Source: Consotaella aegiceratis
GTDB taxonomy: Bacteria; Pseudomonadota; Alphaproteobacteria; Rhizobiales; Rhizobiaceae
NCBI RefSeq assembly: GCF_036541425.1
Contig: NZ_JAZHFT010000028.1
Span: 1-64,000 of the forward strand
Direction: 5' to 3'
DNA length: 64,000 nucleotides
The position numbers and the translations under genes are program-made. Shown here piece by piece: positions 16,450-25,453 of the stretch. Below the pieces are notes generated by a model that saw only the letters and a list, made by a program, of their open reading frames with translations, ran no database searches and was not told the origin of the DNA. Positions within the stretch are counted from its first letter, which is position 1. Each line of letters starts with the position of its first letter.

Positions 16450-17163
16450 TGGAAGTACTCCATAACAGTGGGCTCGGCATGCTGGATCAATTTAGATAAC
16501 CCGCGCGGCCGTGCCATTTTGTCGATGTAAATAAAACACCAGATCCACGAAGATGTTCCATGCTGGCCGATAAAAATCGGTTGTGGGATGGACGTGCTCG
16601 GAACCAAATGTTGCTGGGCTCTGTTTGGTTTTATTGGTAAAATTCATGAAATAGAGCGACCGTGGAAATATATTCCTGCTGCCTCTCTATGAAATTCAAA
16701 TTTAATAAATTATGCGATGATTGAAAAATCTTGATTGTATTTGTTGTTCCCAGGTCAGAATTTGCCAATGTTCGTCGCTGCGGATTTTCCCGTGGAGATC
16801 AATCGGGGATTTAATCGAGTCTCGGATTGCCTGAACGTGCCTTCTGCAATCCCGGCGAGGGCGACGGGCAGAAAACCAGTCGATCTGACAGGTTTCATTG
16901 AAAAGAATTCCAGTGCCTTTCGAAAAAACTGTTCGGATAGAGGCATGAAAAATATCTCGGCGTCTTCCATCGACCTCGGATGTGCAACGACATCCGGATC
17001 GCCGGGTTCCCCGAATACGATTTGGAAAATCGTCAGGCAGGCATGAAAACGACGGTTGATCCGCGGGCTTGAAAAGCAGCCATATGGGCTACGTCGATCG
17101 CTTGGCATTAATTGCTTAATCCGCGAGAGACCCCTGTCGGAAAAGACGATCGTCCGGGAGCGC
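16450..17163. other. AT-rich gap without a recognisable gene
   Basis: About 710 bases, strongly AT-rich around 16620-16760 (for example AAATTCAAATTTAATAAATT) and clearly unlike the flanks. Two overlapping open frames exist, one on - (16755-17108, 117 aa) and one on + (16735-17046, 103 aa); neither shows a domain I know and at most one could be real. The segment may hold a strong promoter for the acidic secreted protein or be the remnant of a transferred gene. Confidence 0.5.
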
Positions 17164-17619
17164 CTATTCGGAAAAGCGATCTTCCAGCGCCGCGATCCGG
17201 CGGGTCATCTCCGCCAACTGATCACGTATGCGTGCGTGCAGATGAACCGCGATGTCGGGATATTCCTCCAGCATGCGGTGAAACAGCGTCCGGGTGATGC
17301 GGATCACGTCACTATCGGTTTCCGCGATCGCCGTCCCGGCGCGTCGGGTTTCGGTGAGCAGCGCCATTTCGCCCAGCAGAGTCCCCGCCCCGTATCGGCC
17401 GATGGCGCGCTGCCGGTCGCCGCGGCCGCGGAACAGCGAAACTTCGCCGCTGGTAAGGAGGAATCCGGCTTCGGCGCGTGCGTCCTCGCGAAAGAGCGTC
17501 TCTCCGGCGCGCAGCCGACGGTGCTCGGCCCCGAACGCCAGCAATCGGAGCTGGTCTGTCGTGAGATCCTCGAACAGCGCAGCGTGCCGCAACACGGCAA
17601 TGTCGCTTTCAAGGCTCAT
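17164..17619 (-). CDS. Cyclic-nucleotide-binding domain protein without DNA-binding domain
   Basis: 151 aa, only a Crp/Fnr-type cNMP-binding beta-roll. GTLLGEMALLTETRRAGTAIAETD is the phosphate-binding cassette with GEMALL and the arginine pair; the C-helix follows and ends in DRFSE at residue 151. No helix-turn-helix is present, so it is not a Crp regulator by itself. Ligand binding is expected; the partner is unknown. It lies downstream of cenR on the same strand, 145 bases away. Confidence 0.85.
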   Translation of the reverse strand: MSLESDIAVLRHAALFEDLTTDQLRLLAFGAEHRRLRAGETLFREDARAEAGFLLTSGEVSLFRGRGDRQRAIGRYGAGTLLGEMALLTETRRAGTAIAETDSDVIRITRTLFHRMLEEYPDIAVHLHARIRDQLAEMTRRIAALEDRFSE

Positions 17620-17764
17620 CGATACGCCCGCTCCTTCATCGCGAGAACAACTTGTCCGCGCATATTCGCCTTATACATTCCCGCTGTTCGCGAAAAGTCC
17701 TCCGCCGGCACCTTATAATGACGTGCCGAGCGTGTGGGAACCTGGAACGGTGGCGAGTTCGACC

Positions 17765-18448
17765 TTAGGGGACGAGCTTGTAGCCCCCCGCCTCGGTGAC
17801 GACGATGCGCGCGTTCGAAGGATCCGGCTCGATCTTCTGGCGCAGCCGGTAGACGTGCGTTTCGAGCGTATGGGTGGTGACGCCCGAATTGTAACCCCAA
17901 ACTTCCTCCAGCAGAACGTCGCGGGTGATCACCCGCCGGTCGGCGCGATAGAGATAGCGGATGATCGCCGTTTCCTTCTCTGTCAGCCGGATCTTTCCGC
18001 CCTTTTCGTCGAGCAGCATTTTCTGGCTCGGCTTGAAGATGTAAGGGCCCACCTGGAAGGTGGCATCCTCGCTCTGCTCGTGCTGGCGCAACTGCGCGCG
18101 AATGCGCGCGAGCAGCACCGCGAAGCGGAAGGGCTTCGTCACATAATCGTTGGCGCCCGCCTCGAGGCCGAGAATGGTGTCGGAATCGGCATCCTGCCCC
18201 GTCAGGATGATGATCGGCGGCTTGAAGCCGGATTTGCGCAGCACCTTGACCGCCTCGCGTCCATCCATGTCGGGAAGGCCGACATCCATGACGACGAGAT
18301 CGATCAGCTCCGATCGCGCTGCCGCGATTCCCTTGGCGGCGGTCGACTCCTGAAGGACGGCAAATTCCTCATGAAGAGAGAGCTGCTCGGCCAGGGTTTG
18401 CCTCAGGTCGCCATCGTCGTCGACGATCAAAATGCTGCGTACGCTCAT
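17765..18448 (-). CDS. cenR: OmpR-family response regulator CenR
   Basis: 227 aa. The receiver domain (1-120) has the acidic pair at D10-D12, phospho-acceptor D55 in VVMDVGLPDMDG, and the lysine in NDYVTKPF; the winged-helix DNA-binding domain covers about 130-227. Long stretches such as LLARIRAQLRQHEQSED, RLTEKETAIIRYLYRA and EVWGYNSGVTTHTLETHVYRLRQ closely resemble Caulobacter CenR, which controls envelope integrity and is often essential. The cognate kinase CenK is not in this window. Confidence 0.9.
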   Translation of the reverse strand: MSVRSILIVDDDGDLRQTLAEQLSLHEEFAVLQESTAAKGIAAARSELIDLVVMDVGLPDMDGREAVKVLRKSGFKPPIIILTGQDADSDTILGLEAGANDYVTKPFRFAVLLARIRAQLRQHEQSEDATFQVGPYIFKPSQKMLLDEKGGKIRLTEKETAIIRYLYRADRRVITRDVLLEEVWGYNSGVTTHTLETHVYRLRQKIEPDPSNARIVVTEAGGYKLVP

Positions 18449-18553
18449 GAGATCCTTCCACCATCGACGCGCGAAATCGCCAGAAATCGATACGACGGCG
18501 ATCAGGCGAGACGAATCGCTCCCTTCATGTCACGATTAATGTAGGCAGGCGTG

Positions 18554-19087
18554 ATGAAAAAGAACAGTTTCAACCGTGATCTGGTGGTGCGCCGATCACC
18601 GCTGGATCCCCGACGGGGCATTCTCCAGGCGGGCAGTCTCCGGCTTCGCTGCGCCCTCGGCCGCTCGGGCATCACCATCTTCAAGCGCGAGGGGGACGGC
18701 GCGACACCGCGCGCGAGCATGGCGCTCGTCTCGGCCTATCGCCGCAGCGACCGGCGTTCACCGGTTCCGGCACTGCCGACGAAGATCGCGCGAAGCAACG
18801 ACGGCTGGTGCGATGCACCTCTGCACGCTGCCTATAACCGCCCGGTGCGCCTGCCGTGGGCGGCGAGCGCGGAAAGCCTGTGGCGGGCCGACCGGCTCTA
18901 CGATCTCATCGTCGTCCTTGACTGGAACGTGAGGTGTCGTGCCCGCGGACGCGGCAGCGCCATCTTCCTGCACATCTCCCGGCCGGGCTATCTGCCGACC
19001 GAGGGCTGCGTCGCCGTCGCGCCGCCCGACATGGTTCGCCTGAAGCCGTTTCTCAGGCCCCACACGCGCCTGACCGTAGCTGCCTAA
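18554..19087 (+). CDS. L,D-transpeptidase (YkuD-like) catalytic domain protein
   Basis: 177 aa. The YkuD active-site pattern H-x(n)-S/T-x-GC is visible as FLHISRPGYLPTEGCVAV, with catalytic His140 and Cys152 (numbered from the ATG at 18554). These enzymes form 3-3 cross-links in peptidoglycan or attach proteins to it. No signal peptide is obvious, which is common for this short alphaproteobacterial form. A GTG at 18551 is directly before the ATG and could also serve. The gene is divergent from cenR, an envelope regulator, so shared control is possible. Confidence 0.85.
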   Translation: MKKNSFNRDLVVRRSPLDPRRGILQAGSLRLRCALGRSGITIFKREGDGATPRASMALVSAYRRSDRRSPVPALPTKIARSNDGWCDAPLHAAYNRPVRLPWAASAESLWRADRLYDLIVVLDWNVRCRARGRGSAIFLHISRPGYLPTEGCVAVAPPDMVRLKPFLRPHTRLTVAA

Positions 19088-19213
19088 CCGATAACGGGCG
19101 GCCGTGCCTGGACCGCTCGGTCTCTTTGTCCAGATTCTAAATTGCGTCGGTTCGAGCCGGGCTTCGCGGAGAACGAGGCTTGTCGCGACGGCGAGACAAC
19201 AAGGAGACGGACG

Positions 19214-21523
19214 ATGAAGCGCAGCGAGCGAACCGACAAGGTCACGGTCGAGCCCTACGAGTTTCCGACCGGTGGCTGGGGATCGCTCAAGTCCGTCACA
19301 CGGCATGCCGCGCGCCAGGACCTGGCGATGTCATCCATCTGGGAAACGCTCTATCGGCAGAACAAGCCGAACGGCTTCATGTGCGTTTCGTGCTCCTGGG
19401 CGAAGCCTGCTCACCCGAAGCCCGCGGAATTCTGCGAGAACGGAGCCAAGGCCACGGTTTGGGAGCAGACCAAAAAGCGCTGCGACCGCGAGTTCTTCGC
19501 CAGGCACAAGCTGACGGAGCTCCTCGATTGGCCCGACCATGATCTGGAGCAGCAGGGGCGTCTGACCACGCCGATGCGCTACGATGTCTCGCTCGACCAG
19601 TATGTGCCGGTCACCTGGGAATCGGCTTTCAAGGAGATCGGCGAGGAGCTGAACAAGCTCGATCCGAAGTCGGTGGTCTTTTACGCCTCCGGGCGGGCCT
19701 CGCTCGAGGCCTCGCACATGTACCAGCTGTTCGCGCGGATCTACGGCTCGAACAATCTGCCCGACTCCTCCAACATGTGTCACGAGTCGACGTCGGTCGG
19801 CCTGCCCCAGTCGATCGGCGTGCCGGTCGGCACGGTGACGCTCGAGGATTTCCGGGCGTGCGACATGATGTTCTTCTTCGGGCACAACACCGGCACCAAC
19901 GCGCCGCGCCTGCTGCATCCGATCCAGGAGGCGCGCAAGCGCGGCGTGCCCGTCGTCACCTTCAATCCGCTGCCCGAGCGCGGCCTGATGCGCTTCAAGA
20001 ATCCGCAGTCGCCGGTCGAGATGCTGTCGCCCGACGAAGGCACCCAGATGTCGAGCGACTATCTTCAGGTGAAGGCCGGCGGCGATCTGGCGGCGATGAC
20101 CGGCATCGCCAAGGCGGTGTTCGCCCTTGACGACCAGACCAAGGCGAAGGGCGAGCCCCGCGTTCTCGACCTCGCCTTCATCGAGGAGCATTGCCACGGC
20201 TTCGACGAATTCGAGGCCTTCGTGCGCGGCACCGAATGGGACGAGATCGAGCGCATGAGCGGCCTGCCGCGCGCCGCGCTCGAAAAGGTCGGCGGAGTCT
20301 ACGCCAAGGCCGAAAAGGTCATCGCCAATTACGGCATGGGACTGACCCAGCATCGCCACGGCACCAAGACCGTGCACATGCTGGTGAACCTGCTTCTCAT
20401 GCGCGGCAATATCGGCAAGCGCGGCGCCGGTATCTCGCCGATCCGTGGACACTCCAACGTGCAGGGCCAGCGCACGGTGGGCATCTCGGAGAAGCCGAAG
20501 CTGGTGCCGCTCGACAAGCTCGCCGAATTCTATGCGTTCGAGCCGCCGCGCGACAAAGGTCTCGACACGGTGGAAGCCTGCCAGGGTATCATCGACGGTT
20601 CGGTGCACGGGTTCATCGCACTCGGCGGCAATTTCATTCGCGCCGTGCCCGAAACCGAGATGATGGAGGCGGCGTGGCGGAAGATGCGCCTGTCGGTGCA
20701 GATCGCCACCAAGCTCAACCGCAACCATCTGATCCCCGGCGAGGTCACCTACCTTCTGCCCTGCCTGGGGCGCATCGAGCGCGATACCCAGGCGAGCGGG
20801 CCGCAGACCGTCTCGGTAGAGGATTCCACTGCCTGCATCCACGGCTCCAAGGGCTGGCGCGAGCCGGCATCGCCCGAACTCCTGTCGGAGCCGAAGATCG
20901 TCGCCGAGTTGGCCAAGGCGACCGTGGCCGGCAAGGCAACCGTGCCCTGGGACGAATGGGTGGCCGACTACGCCAAGGTTCGCGACGCCATCGAACGGAC
21001 CTATCCGGACGACTTCAAGGACTTCAACGGGCGCTTCCTCAAGCCCGGTGGGTTCCACCGCGATCTCGCGGCCTGCTACCGTGTCTGGAAGACGCAGACC
21101 AGGAAGGCCAACTTCCTCTTGCCCGAGACGCTCGACGTCGATCCTGACATCGCCACCGACGGCAAGACGGTCTTCAAGCTCATCACCGTGCGCTCCAACG
21201 ATCAGTTCAACACGACCATCTACGGCTATGACGACCGCCTGCGCGGCATTCACGGCTCGCGGATGGTGCTCTTGATGAACGAGGCGGACATGGCCTCGCT
21301 CGGCCTGGAGGACCAGGATCTCATCGATGTCGAGAGCCCGGTCGACGACGGCGTCGAGCGCCGCGTCGAAGGGCTCCGGGCGCACCGCTTCTCGATTCCG
21401 AAGGGCGATGTCGGCGGCTACTATCCGGAGCTCAACAAGCTGATCCCGCTCTGGCACCATGAGAAGGAGGCGCACGTGCCGGCCTCCAAGGGCGTGCCGG
21501 TCAGAATCCTCAAGCGAGACTGA
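19214..21523 (+). CDS. YdeP-like molybdopterin oxidoreductase (formate dehydrogenase alpha-like)
   Basis: 769 aa, typical for the FdhF/YdeP family. It has the N-terminal cysteine cluster CVSC (C57, C60) and C74 in EFCENGAKATVW, the molybdopterin domains, and the C-terminal MGD-binding domain after about 650 with TVRSNDQFNTTIYGYDDR. Substrate is unknown; in E. coli YdeP has been linked to acid resistance. No small subunit, cytochrome or maturation gene lies nearby, so it stands alone. The ATG at 19214 follows AAGGAGACGG, an excellent ribosome site. Confidence 0.9.
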   Translation: MKRSERTDKVTVEPYEFPTGGWGSLKSVTRHAARQDLAMSSIWETLYRQNKPNGFMCVSCSWAKPAHPKPAEFCENGAKATVWEQTKKRCDREFFARHKLTELLDWPDHDLEQQGRLTTPMRYDVSLDQYVPVTWESAFKEIGEELNKLDPKSVVFYASGRASLEASHMYQLFARIYGSNNLPDSSNMCHESTSVGLPQSIGVPVGTVTLEDFRACDMMFFFGHNTGTNAPRLLHPIQEARKRGVPVVTFNPLPERGLMRFKNPQSPVEMLSPDEGTQMSSDYLQVKAGGDLAAMTGIAKAVFALDDQTKAKGEPRVLDLAFIEEHCHGFDEFEAFVRGTEWDEIERMSGLPRAALEKVGGVYAKAEKVIANYGMGLTQHRHGTKTVHMLVNLLLMRGNIGKRGAGISPIRGHSNVQGQRTVGISEKPKLVPLDKLAEFYAFEPPRDKGLDTVEACQGIIDGSVHGFIALGGNFIRAVPETEMMEAAWRKMRLSVQIATKLNRNHLIPGEVTYLLPCLGRIERDTQASGPQTVSVEDSTACIHGSKGWREPASPELLSEPKIVAELAKATVAGKATVPWDEWVADYAKVRDAIERTYPDDFKDFNGRFLKPGGFHRDLAACYRVWKTQTRKANFLLPETLDVDPDIATDGKTVFKLITVRSNDQFNTTIYGYDDRLRGIHGSRMVLLMNEADMASLGLEDQDLIDVESPVDDGVERRVEGLRAHRFSIPKGDVGGYYPELNKLIPLWHHEKEAHVPASKGVPVRILKRD

Positions 21524-21744
21524 GGGAGACCGGCCCAATCGACCAGTCCGACAAGGTCTCCGCCGCGTCCCCTCAACGCGGCAGCGGCGACCGGCCGGGC
21601 AACTACCTGTGGTTCAGGGGCACCAAACGGCGACGGCGATAGCCGAGCAACTGCACGCAGTTGATCGCATGGGTAGCGCGTGATTGCCGGTTTCTTGGCC
21701 GACCTCTGCCTCAGGGATCGCACCGCGGCCGGGAAACCTGCATC

Positions 21745-22581
21745 TCAGGCGATGCCGGCGCCGATGCGTCGCCGGTATTCGCTCGGCGACATGCCGGTCG
21801 CTCGGCTGAAGCTGTAGGAAAAGTAGTTGCTGTCGTTGAAGCCGGACGCCAGCGCCACGTCGGTGATGCTGTCGCTGGTCGACAGCAGCGCCCGCATGGC
21901 CCGGCTGAGCCGCAGCTTCACCAGATAGTCATGCGGCGTGGTGGCCGTGGCCTCGCGGAACAACCGGTTGAAATTGCGCAGCGAATAGCCGAACCGGCGT
22001 GCCAATTCCTCGAAATCGACCTGCTCGGTGCAATTGTGGCGGAGATAGCTGAGCACGTGGCCCAGGCGCACCGTGCTCGGTAGTGCGTCGCCATCGCCGG
22101 CGAACCGGGCGCGCGCCAGCAAGACGGCGAGCTGATTGAACAGGGCTTCGGCCATCATTTCCGACATGGGATCGGGATTGCAGGCTTCGCTTTCCAACGT
22201 TTCGATCAGCGGCGTGATCTTCGCCAGAACGTCCTCCGTCACCTGCCAGTGGCGCCGGGCGGAGCCGTTGGCCGCATCGTCCAGCATGATCTTCATCACA
22301 TCCTGCCGGCCACCGCCGTCCGGGCGGTAGAGAATGTTCGACAGATAAAGATCGTTGACCTGCTCGTAGGAGTGATTGTCGTCGGCCTTGATGTAGAACA
22401 CCTCGCCGCAGGTGATGAAGTGCGGCTCATCGTTCAGGACATGCCAGCCGTTTCCCGACAGCACGATCACGATCTCGTAGAAGTCATGGTCGTGCAGCGG
22501 AAAGGGCGGCTGCGGGCGCCGCTGCTCCACAACCACGGGCTGCGAGCTGGATCGAAAAAATTCCTTCGCCAACAGCTTCAA
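21745..22581 (-). CDS. AraC-family transcriptional regulator with cupin sensor domain
   Basis: 278 aa. The N-terminal cupin barrel (about 15-110) has the HDHDFYEIVIVLSG metal/sugar-binding strand seen in RhaS/RhaR-like regulators. The C-terminal double helix-turn-helix (about 175-275) ends in the AraC signature 'ASGFNDSNYFSYSFSRATGMSPSEYRR'-type segment. The effector is not known; the gene has no adjacent catabolic operon (downstream is the convergent YdeP-like gene, upstream the btu genes). Confidence 0.9.
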   Translation of the reverse strand: MKLLAKEFFRSSSQPVVVEQRRPQPPFPLHDHDFYEIVIVLSGNGWHVLNDEPHFITCGEVFYIKADDNHSYEQVNDLYLSNILYRPDGGGRQDVMKIMLDDAANGSARRHWQVTEDVLAKITPLIETLESEACNPDPMSEMMAEALFNQLAVLLARARFAGDGDALPSTVRLGHVLSYLRHNCTEQVDFEELARRFGYSLRNFNRLFREATATTPHDYLVKLRLSRAMRALLSTSDSITDVALASGFNDSNYFSYSFSRATGMSPSEYRRRIGAGIA

Positions 22582-22745
22582 GGAACCCTCCTCAGGTCAT
22601 CGGGAACACAGGATCGATCCTTGGAGGGCGTGTCAAGGGCACGGATCAAGGTCCGCATGCCGGCGGGCAAGAACCGTACAAAATTTTGAAAAGCAAGACG
22701 TTTCCCGGGCTGAAACGGCTGCCGGAGCCGAGCGCGTCCGCCGGC

Positions 22746-23516
22746 CTAAAGGGTATCGCGTGCGTGGATCACGAGGCGCCCGTCGAGATGGGCGATCTCG
22801 GCGTCGATCCGGTAGACGTCGCGGAGGATTTCCGGGGTCAGAACGGCATCCGGGGCGCCGTCGGCGACGAGGCGTCCATCTTGGATAACGAGCAGGCGCG
22901 AGCACCAGCGTGCCGCCAGGCTGAGATCGTGCAGCGAGGTGATCACCGCCCGTCCCGATAGTGCCACGTCGCGAAAGCAGCGCATGACGCCGATCTGGTG
23001 AGCCGGATCGAGCCCCGCCGTCGGCTCGTCGGCCAGAAGCAGCGCGGCGTCCTGCGCCAGCGCCCGCGCGATCAGCACGCGCGCCCGCTCGCCGCCGGAC
23101 AGCGTCGTCGCCGGTCGGTCGCGCAGGGCGCCGAGTCCCATCTGCTCGATCACGCTTTCGATCCTCGCGCGGTCGTCTCGCCCCAGGCGGCCGAAGGAGC
23201 GGCGAAACGGTGCGCGGCCGAACGCGACGACGGTTTCCACAGACACCGGCCAGTTGATCGCCCGGTCCTGCGGCAGATAGGCGATGCGCCGGGCGCGTTC
23301 GACGGCATCGAACCGGTCGACCGGCGTGCCGTCGACCCGCACCTGGCCATGCCTCGGCACGAGGCCGACGAGGGCGCGCAACAGCGTCGTCTTGCCCGCG
23401 CCGTTCGGTCCGAGCAGCCCGATGATCTCGCCCCCCTCCGCCGAAAGGGAAACGCTGTCGAGTGCGCGGCGGGCGCCGAAGGAGACGGAGAGATCGCTGA
23501 CGGAAAGGAGCGTCAC
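22746..23516 (-). CDS. btuD: ABC transporter ATPase for vitamin B12 uptake
   Basis: 256 aa. Walker A GPNGAGKTT, signature LSGGERARV, Walker B LLLADEPTAGL and the switch His in SLHDLSLA are all intact, of the FecE/BtuD type. It powers import of cobalamin across the inner membrane. The start is a GTG at 23516 whose GTGA overlaps the stop of the permease gene, a sign of translational coupling. Last gene of the riboswitch-led btuB operon; the B12 assignment rests on that context. Confidence 0.88.
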   Translation of the reverse strand: MTLLSVSDLSVSFGARRALDSVSLSAEGGEIIGLLGPNGAGKTTLLRALVGLVPRHGQVRVDGTPVDRFDAVERARRIAYLPQDRAINWPVSVETVVAFGRAPFRRSFGRLGRDDRARIESVIEQMGLGALRDRPATTLSGGERARVLIARALAQDAALLLADEPTAGLDPAHQIGVMRCFRDVALSGRAVITSLHDLSLAARWCSRLLVIQDGRLVADGAPDAVLTPEILRDVYRIDAEIAHLDGRLVIHARDTL

Positions 23517-24514
23517 GACAGCGTCTTCCTTTCCCGGACGACCAGCCACAGGAAGAAGGGCGCGCCGGCGAGCGTCGTCAACACGCCGAGCTTCAGGTCC
23601 CGTTCCGGCGCGATCAGCCGCACCAGGATATCGCCGGCGGTGAGCGCCGCCGCGCCGCCGAGCGCGCTGACGGGCAGCAAACGCCCCGGCCGCGCACCGA
23701 CCAGCGGCCGCAGAAGATGCGGAACGACGAGCCCGACGAAACCGATATTGCCGGCGACGGCCGTGGACGCGCCGACGCAGGCGGCCGTCCCGAGCACCAG
23801 GACGAGCCGCAGCCGTTTGAGGTCGACCGCGAGACTGGCCGCCGCCTCCTCGCCGAGCGTCAGCAGGTCGAGCGGCCGGCCGAGCCCGATCAGCATCGCC
23901 CAGCCCATCAGGATGAACGGCGCGGCGAGACCGACGTGGGTCATCGACCGGTCGCTCAGCGAACCCAGCATCCAGAACACGATCTCCATGGCCGCGAACG
24001 GGTTGGGCGAGAGGTTGAGCGCCAGCGCCGTCAGCGCTCCCGCGACGCTGGATACCGCGACGCCAGCCAGGATGACGGTCAGTACGCCGCCGCTCGACCC
24101 CGCCGCCCACAGCACCAGCAGCACGGCGGCGAGCGCACCGGCGAGCGCCACCAACGGCAGGGCTAGGGGAAAGATCGCCGACAGGCCGGTGTAGATCGCA
24201 AGCACCGCGCCGAGCGAAGCCGAGGCGGTGACGCCGACGAGGCCCGGTTCGGCCAGCGGATTGCGCAGATAGCCTTGCAGGCAGGCGCCGGAGAGGCCGA
24301 GCGAGGCGCCGATCATCACGCCCAGGATGGCGCGGGGCAGTCGGATTTCCCGCATCACCAGAACGGTGGCGCCGCCTTGCCCGGTCAGAAGAGCCCTGAC
24401 GCTGTCACCCAGCCCGATTTCGGCCGGCCCCAGAAGCAGGGAGACGGCGAACAACACGGCGACGAGGATGGCAAGGGCGACGACGAGCGCCGTAAAGCCG
24501 CGATCGTTAGCCAC
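23513..24514 (-). CDS. btuC: FecCD-type ABC permease for vitamin B12 uptake
   Basis: 333 aa with about ten membrane helices. Family marks are REIRLPRAILGVMIGASLGLSGA and LRNPLAEPGLVGVTA, and FVGLVVPHLLRPLVG near the C-terminus. I start at the GTG at 24514 (beginning with VANDRGF), which overlaps the end of the binding-protein gene by 8 bases; the frame opens further upstream to 24613 but those residues are Arg/Pro-rich and would overlap more deeply. Confidence 0.87.
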   Translation of the reverse strand: MANDRGFTALVVALAILVAVLFAVSLLLGPAEIGLGDSVRALLTGQGGATVLVMREIRLPRAILGVMIGASLGLSGACLQGYLRNPLAEPGLVGVTASASLGAVLAIYTGLSAIFPLALPLVALAGALAAVLLVLWAAGSSGGVLTVILAGVAVSSVAGALTALALNLSPNPFAAMEIVFWMLGSLSDRSMTHVGLAAPFILMGWAMLIGLGRPLDLLTLGEEAAASLAVDLKRLRLVLVLGTAACVGASTAVAGNIGFVGLVVPHLLRPLVGARPGRLLPVSALGGAAALTAGDILVRLIAPERDLKLGVLTTLAGAPFFLWLVVRERKTLS

Positions 24515-25451
24515 GAGGAGCCTCTGCCTCGCGCGGCCGCCCGAACTGGGCCCGAGGCCCGGTCGAGCCTTCGCCCGGCTGCGTCTGCGATGCGGTCCTG
24601 GCGGTTGCGGCACGATCCGCGATGCCGACCAGGATGCGCGCCGCCTCGACCGAGAAGGGGCCGCCGCAGGTCCAGTATTTCTCCAGCCGGTTGGCGACGT
24701 CGCCGCCGACCACCCGCGCCCGGATCGCCGGATGTCGCAGGTTCTGGTAGGCCAGAGCCGGAGTGGAAAAGGACGGCTGGCCGATGATGAGGTCCGGCCG
24801 CGCCATCACCAGTTCTTCGAGCGGGATCCGCGCCATCGCGGTGATCCCGAGCCGTGCAGCCAGATTGTCGAGGCCGGCCAAGCGCACCACCTCGTCGGCG
24901 AGCGTGCCGCGGCCGGCCGTATAGTCGTTGGCGAAAAACAGCGCGATGGTCTCGCGCGATGCGGCCTTGGGCAGCGCCGCGATGGCTGCATCCATCTCCG
25001 CGATCAAGGCGTCGGCGCGCCGAGGATGGCCGAGGATTTCCCCCATCCGGCGCAGATTGGCGCGAATCTGGCCGAACGAGGTTTCCGGCTGAAACATCTC
25101 GACGCGAAAGCCGAGCCGGCGCAGCATGTCGACGCTCGCCGGCGACGAGAATGGGCCGGCGAGCACCAGATCGGGATGCATGAGAAAGATCTCTTCGGCC
25201 GAGCCGTGGTTGACGACATAGTCCTTGGCGCGGTCCGCGAGCACCGAATAGATCGGATCGTCGGCCAGTTCCGACACCGAATAGAGCTGGCCGTCGCCCG
25301 CCACCAGCATGGCGAGCTGATCCGTGCACAGGTTGGTGGAGACGACGCGCCGCGGCGGCTCGCTCGTCGCCTCCTGCGCCAGACTCGGGGCGACGGCCGC
25401 CAGCTGGGCCGCAAGCGCCGTCCCGATCCAGCGTGCCGCCGTGCCTCTCAT
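24507..25451 (-). CDS. btuF: Periplasmic cobalamin-binding protein of the ABC transporter
   Basis: 314 aa. A signal peptide ends near SLAQE (about 25). The body is a class III (BtuF/FecB) binding protein: RVVSTNLCTDQLAMLVAG at the start, HPDLVLAG and ARPDLIIGQPS mid-way. The last 30 residues are a low-complexity tail (SQTQPGEGSTGPRAQ) that overlaps the permease start, so the true end may be a local extension. It lies 2 bases after btuB and belongs to the riboswitch operon. Confidence 0.85.
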   Translation of the reverse strand: MRGTAARWIGTALAAQLAAVAPSLAQEATSEPPRRVVSTNLCTDQLAMLVAGDGQLYSVSELADDPIYSVLADRAKDYVVNHGSAEEIFLMHPDLVLAGPFSSPASVDMLRRLGFRVEMFQPETSFGQIRANLRRMGEILGHPRRADALIAEMDAAIAALPKAASRETIALFFANDYTAGRGTLADEVVRLAGLDNLAARLGITAMARIPLEELVMARPDLIIGQPSFSTPALAYQNLRHPAIRARVVGGDVANRLEKYWTCGGPFSVEAARILVGIADRAATARTASQTQPGEGSTGPRAQFGRPREAEAPRG

Positions 25452-25453
25452 CC

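Noticed and set aside
16755..17108. 117-codon open frame on - in the AT-rich gap
   Set aside because: No domain and no strong ribosome site; a competing frame exists on +. Kept only as a remark in the gap entry.
19331..21538. 735-codon open frame on - opposite the YdeP-like gene
   Set aside because: Shadow of the molybdoenzyme gene; no motif, biased composition.
22746..24110. A single 454-aa ATPase reading
   Set aside because: The N-terminal 198 residues are an out-of-frame reading of the permease gene; the GTG at 23516 gives a normal ATPase.
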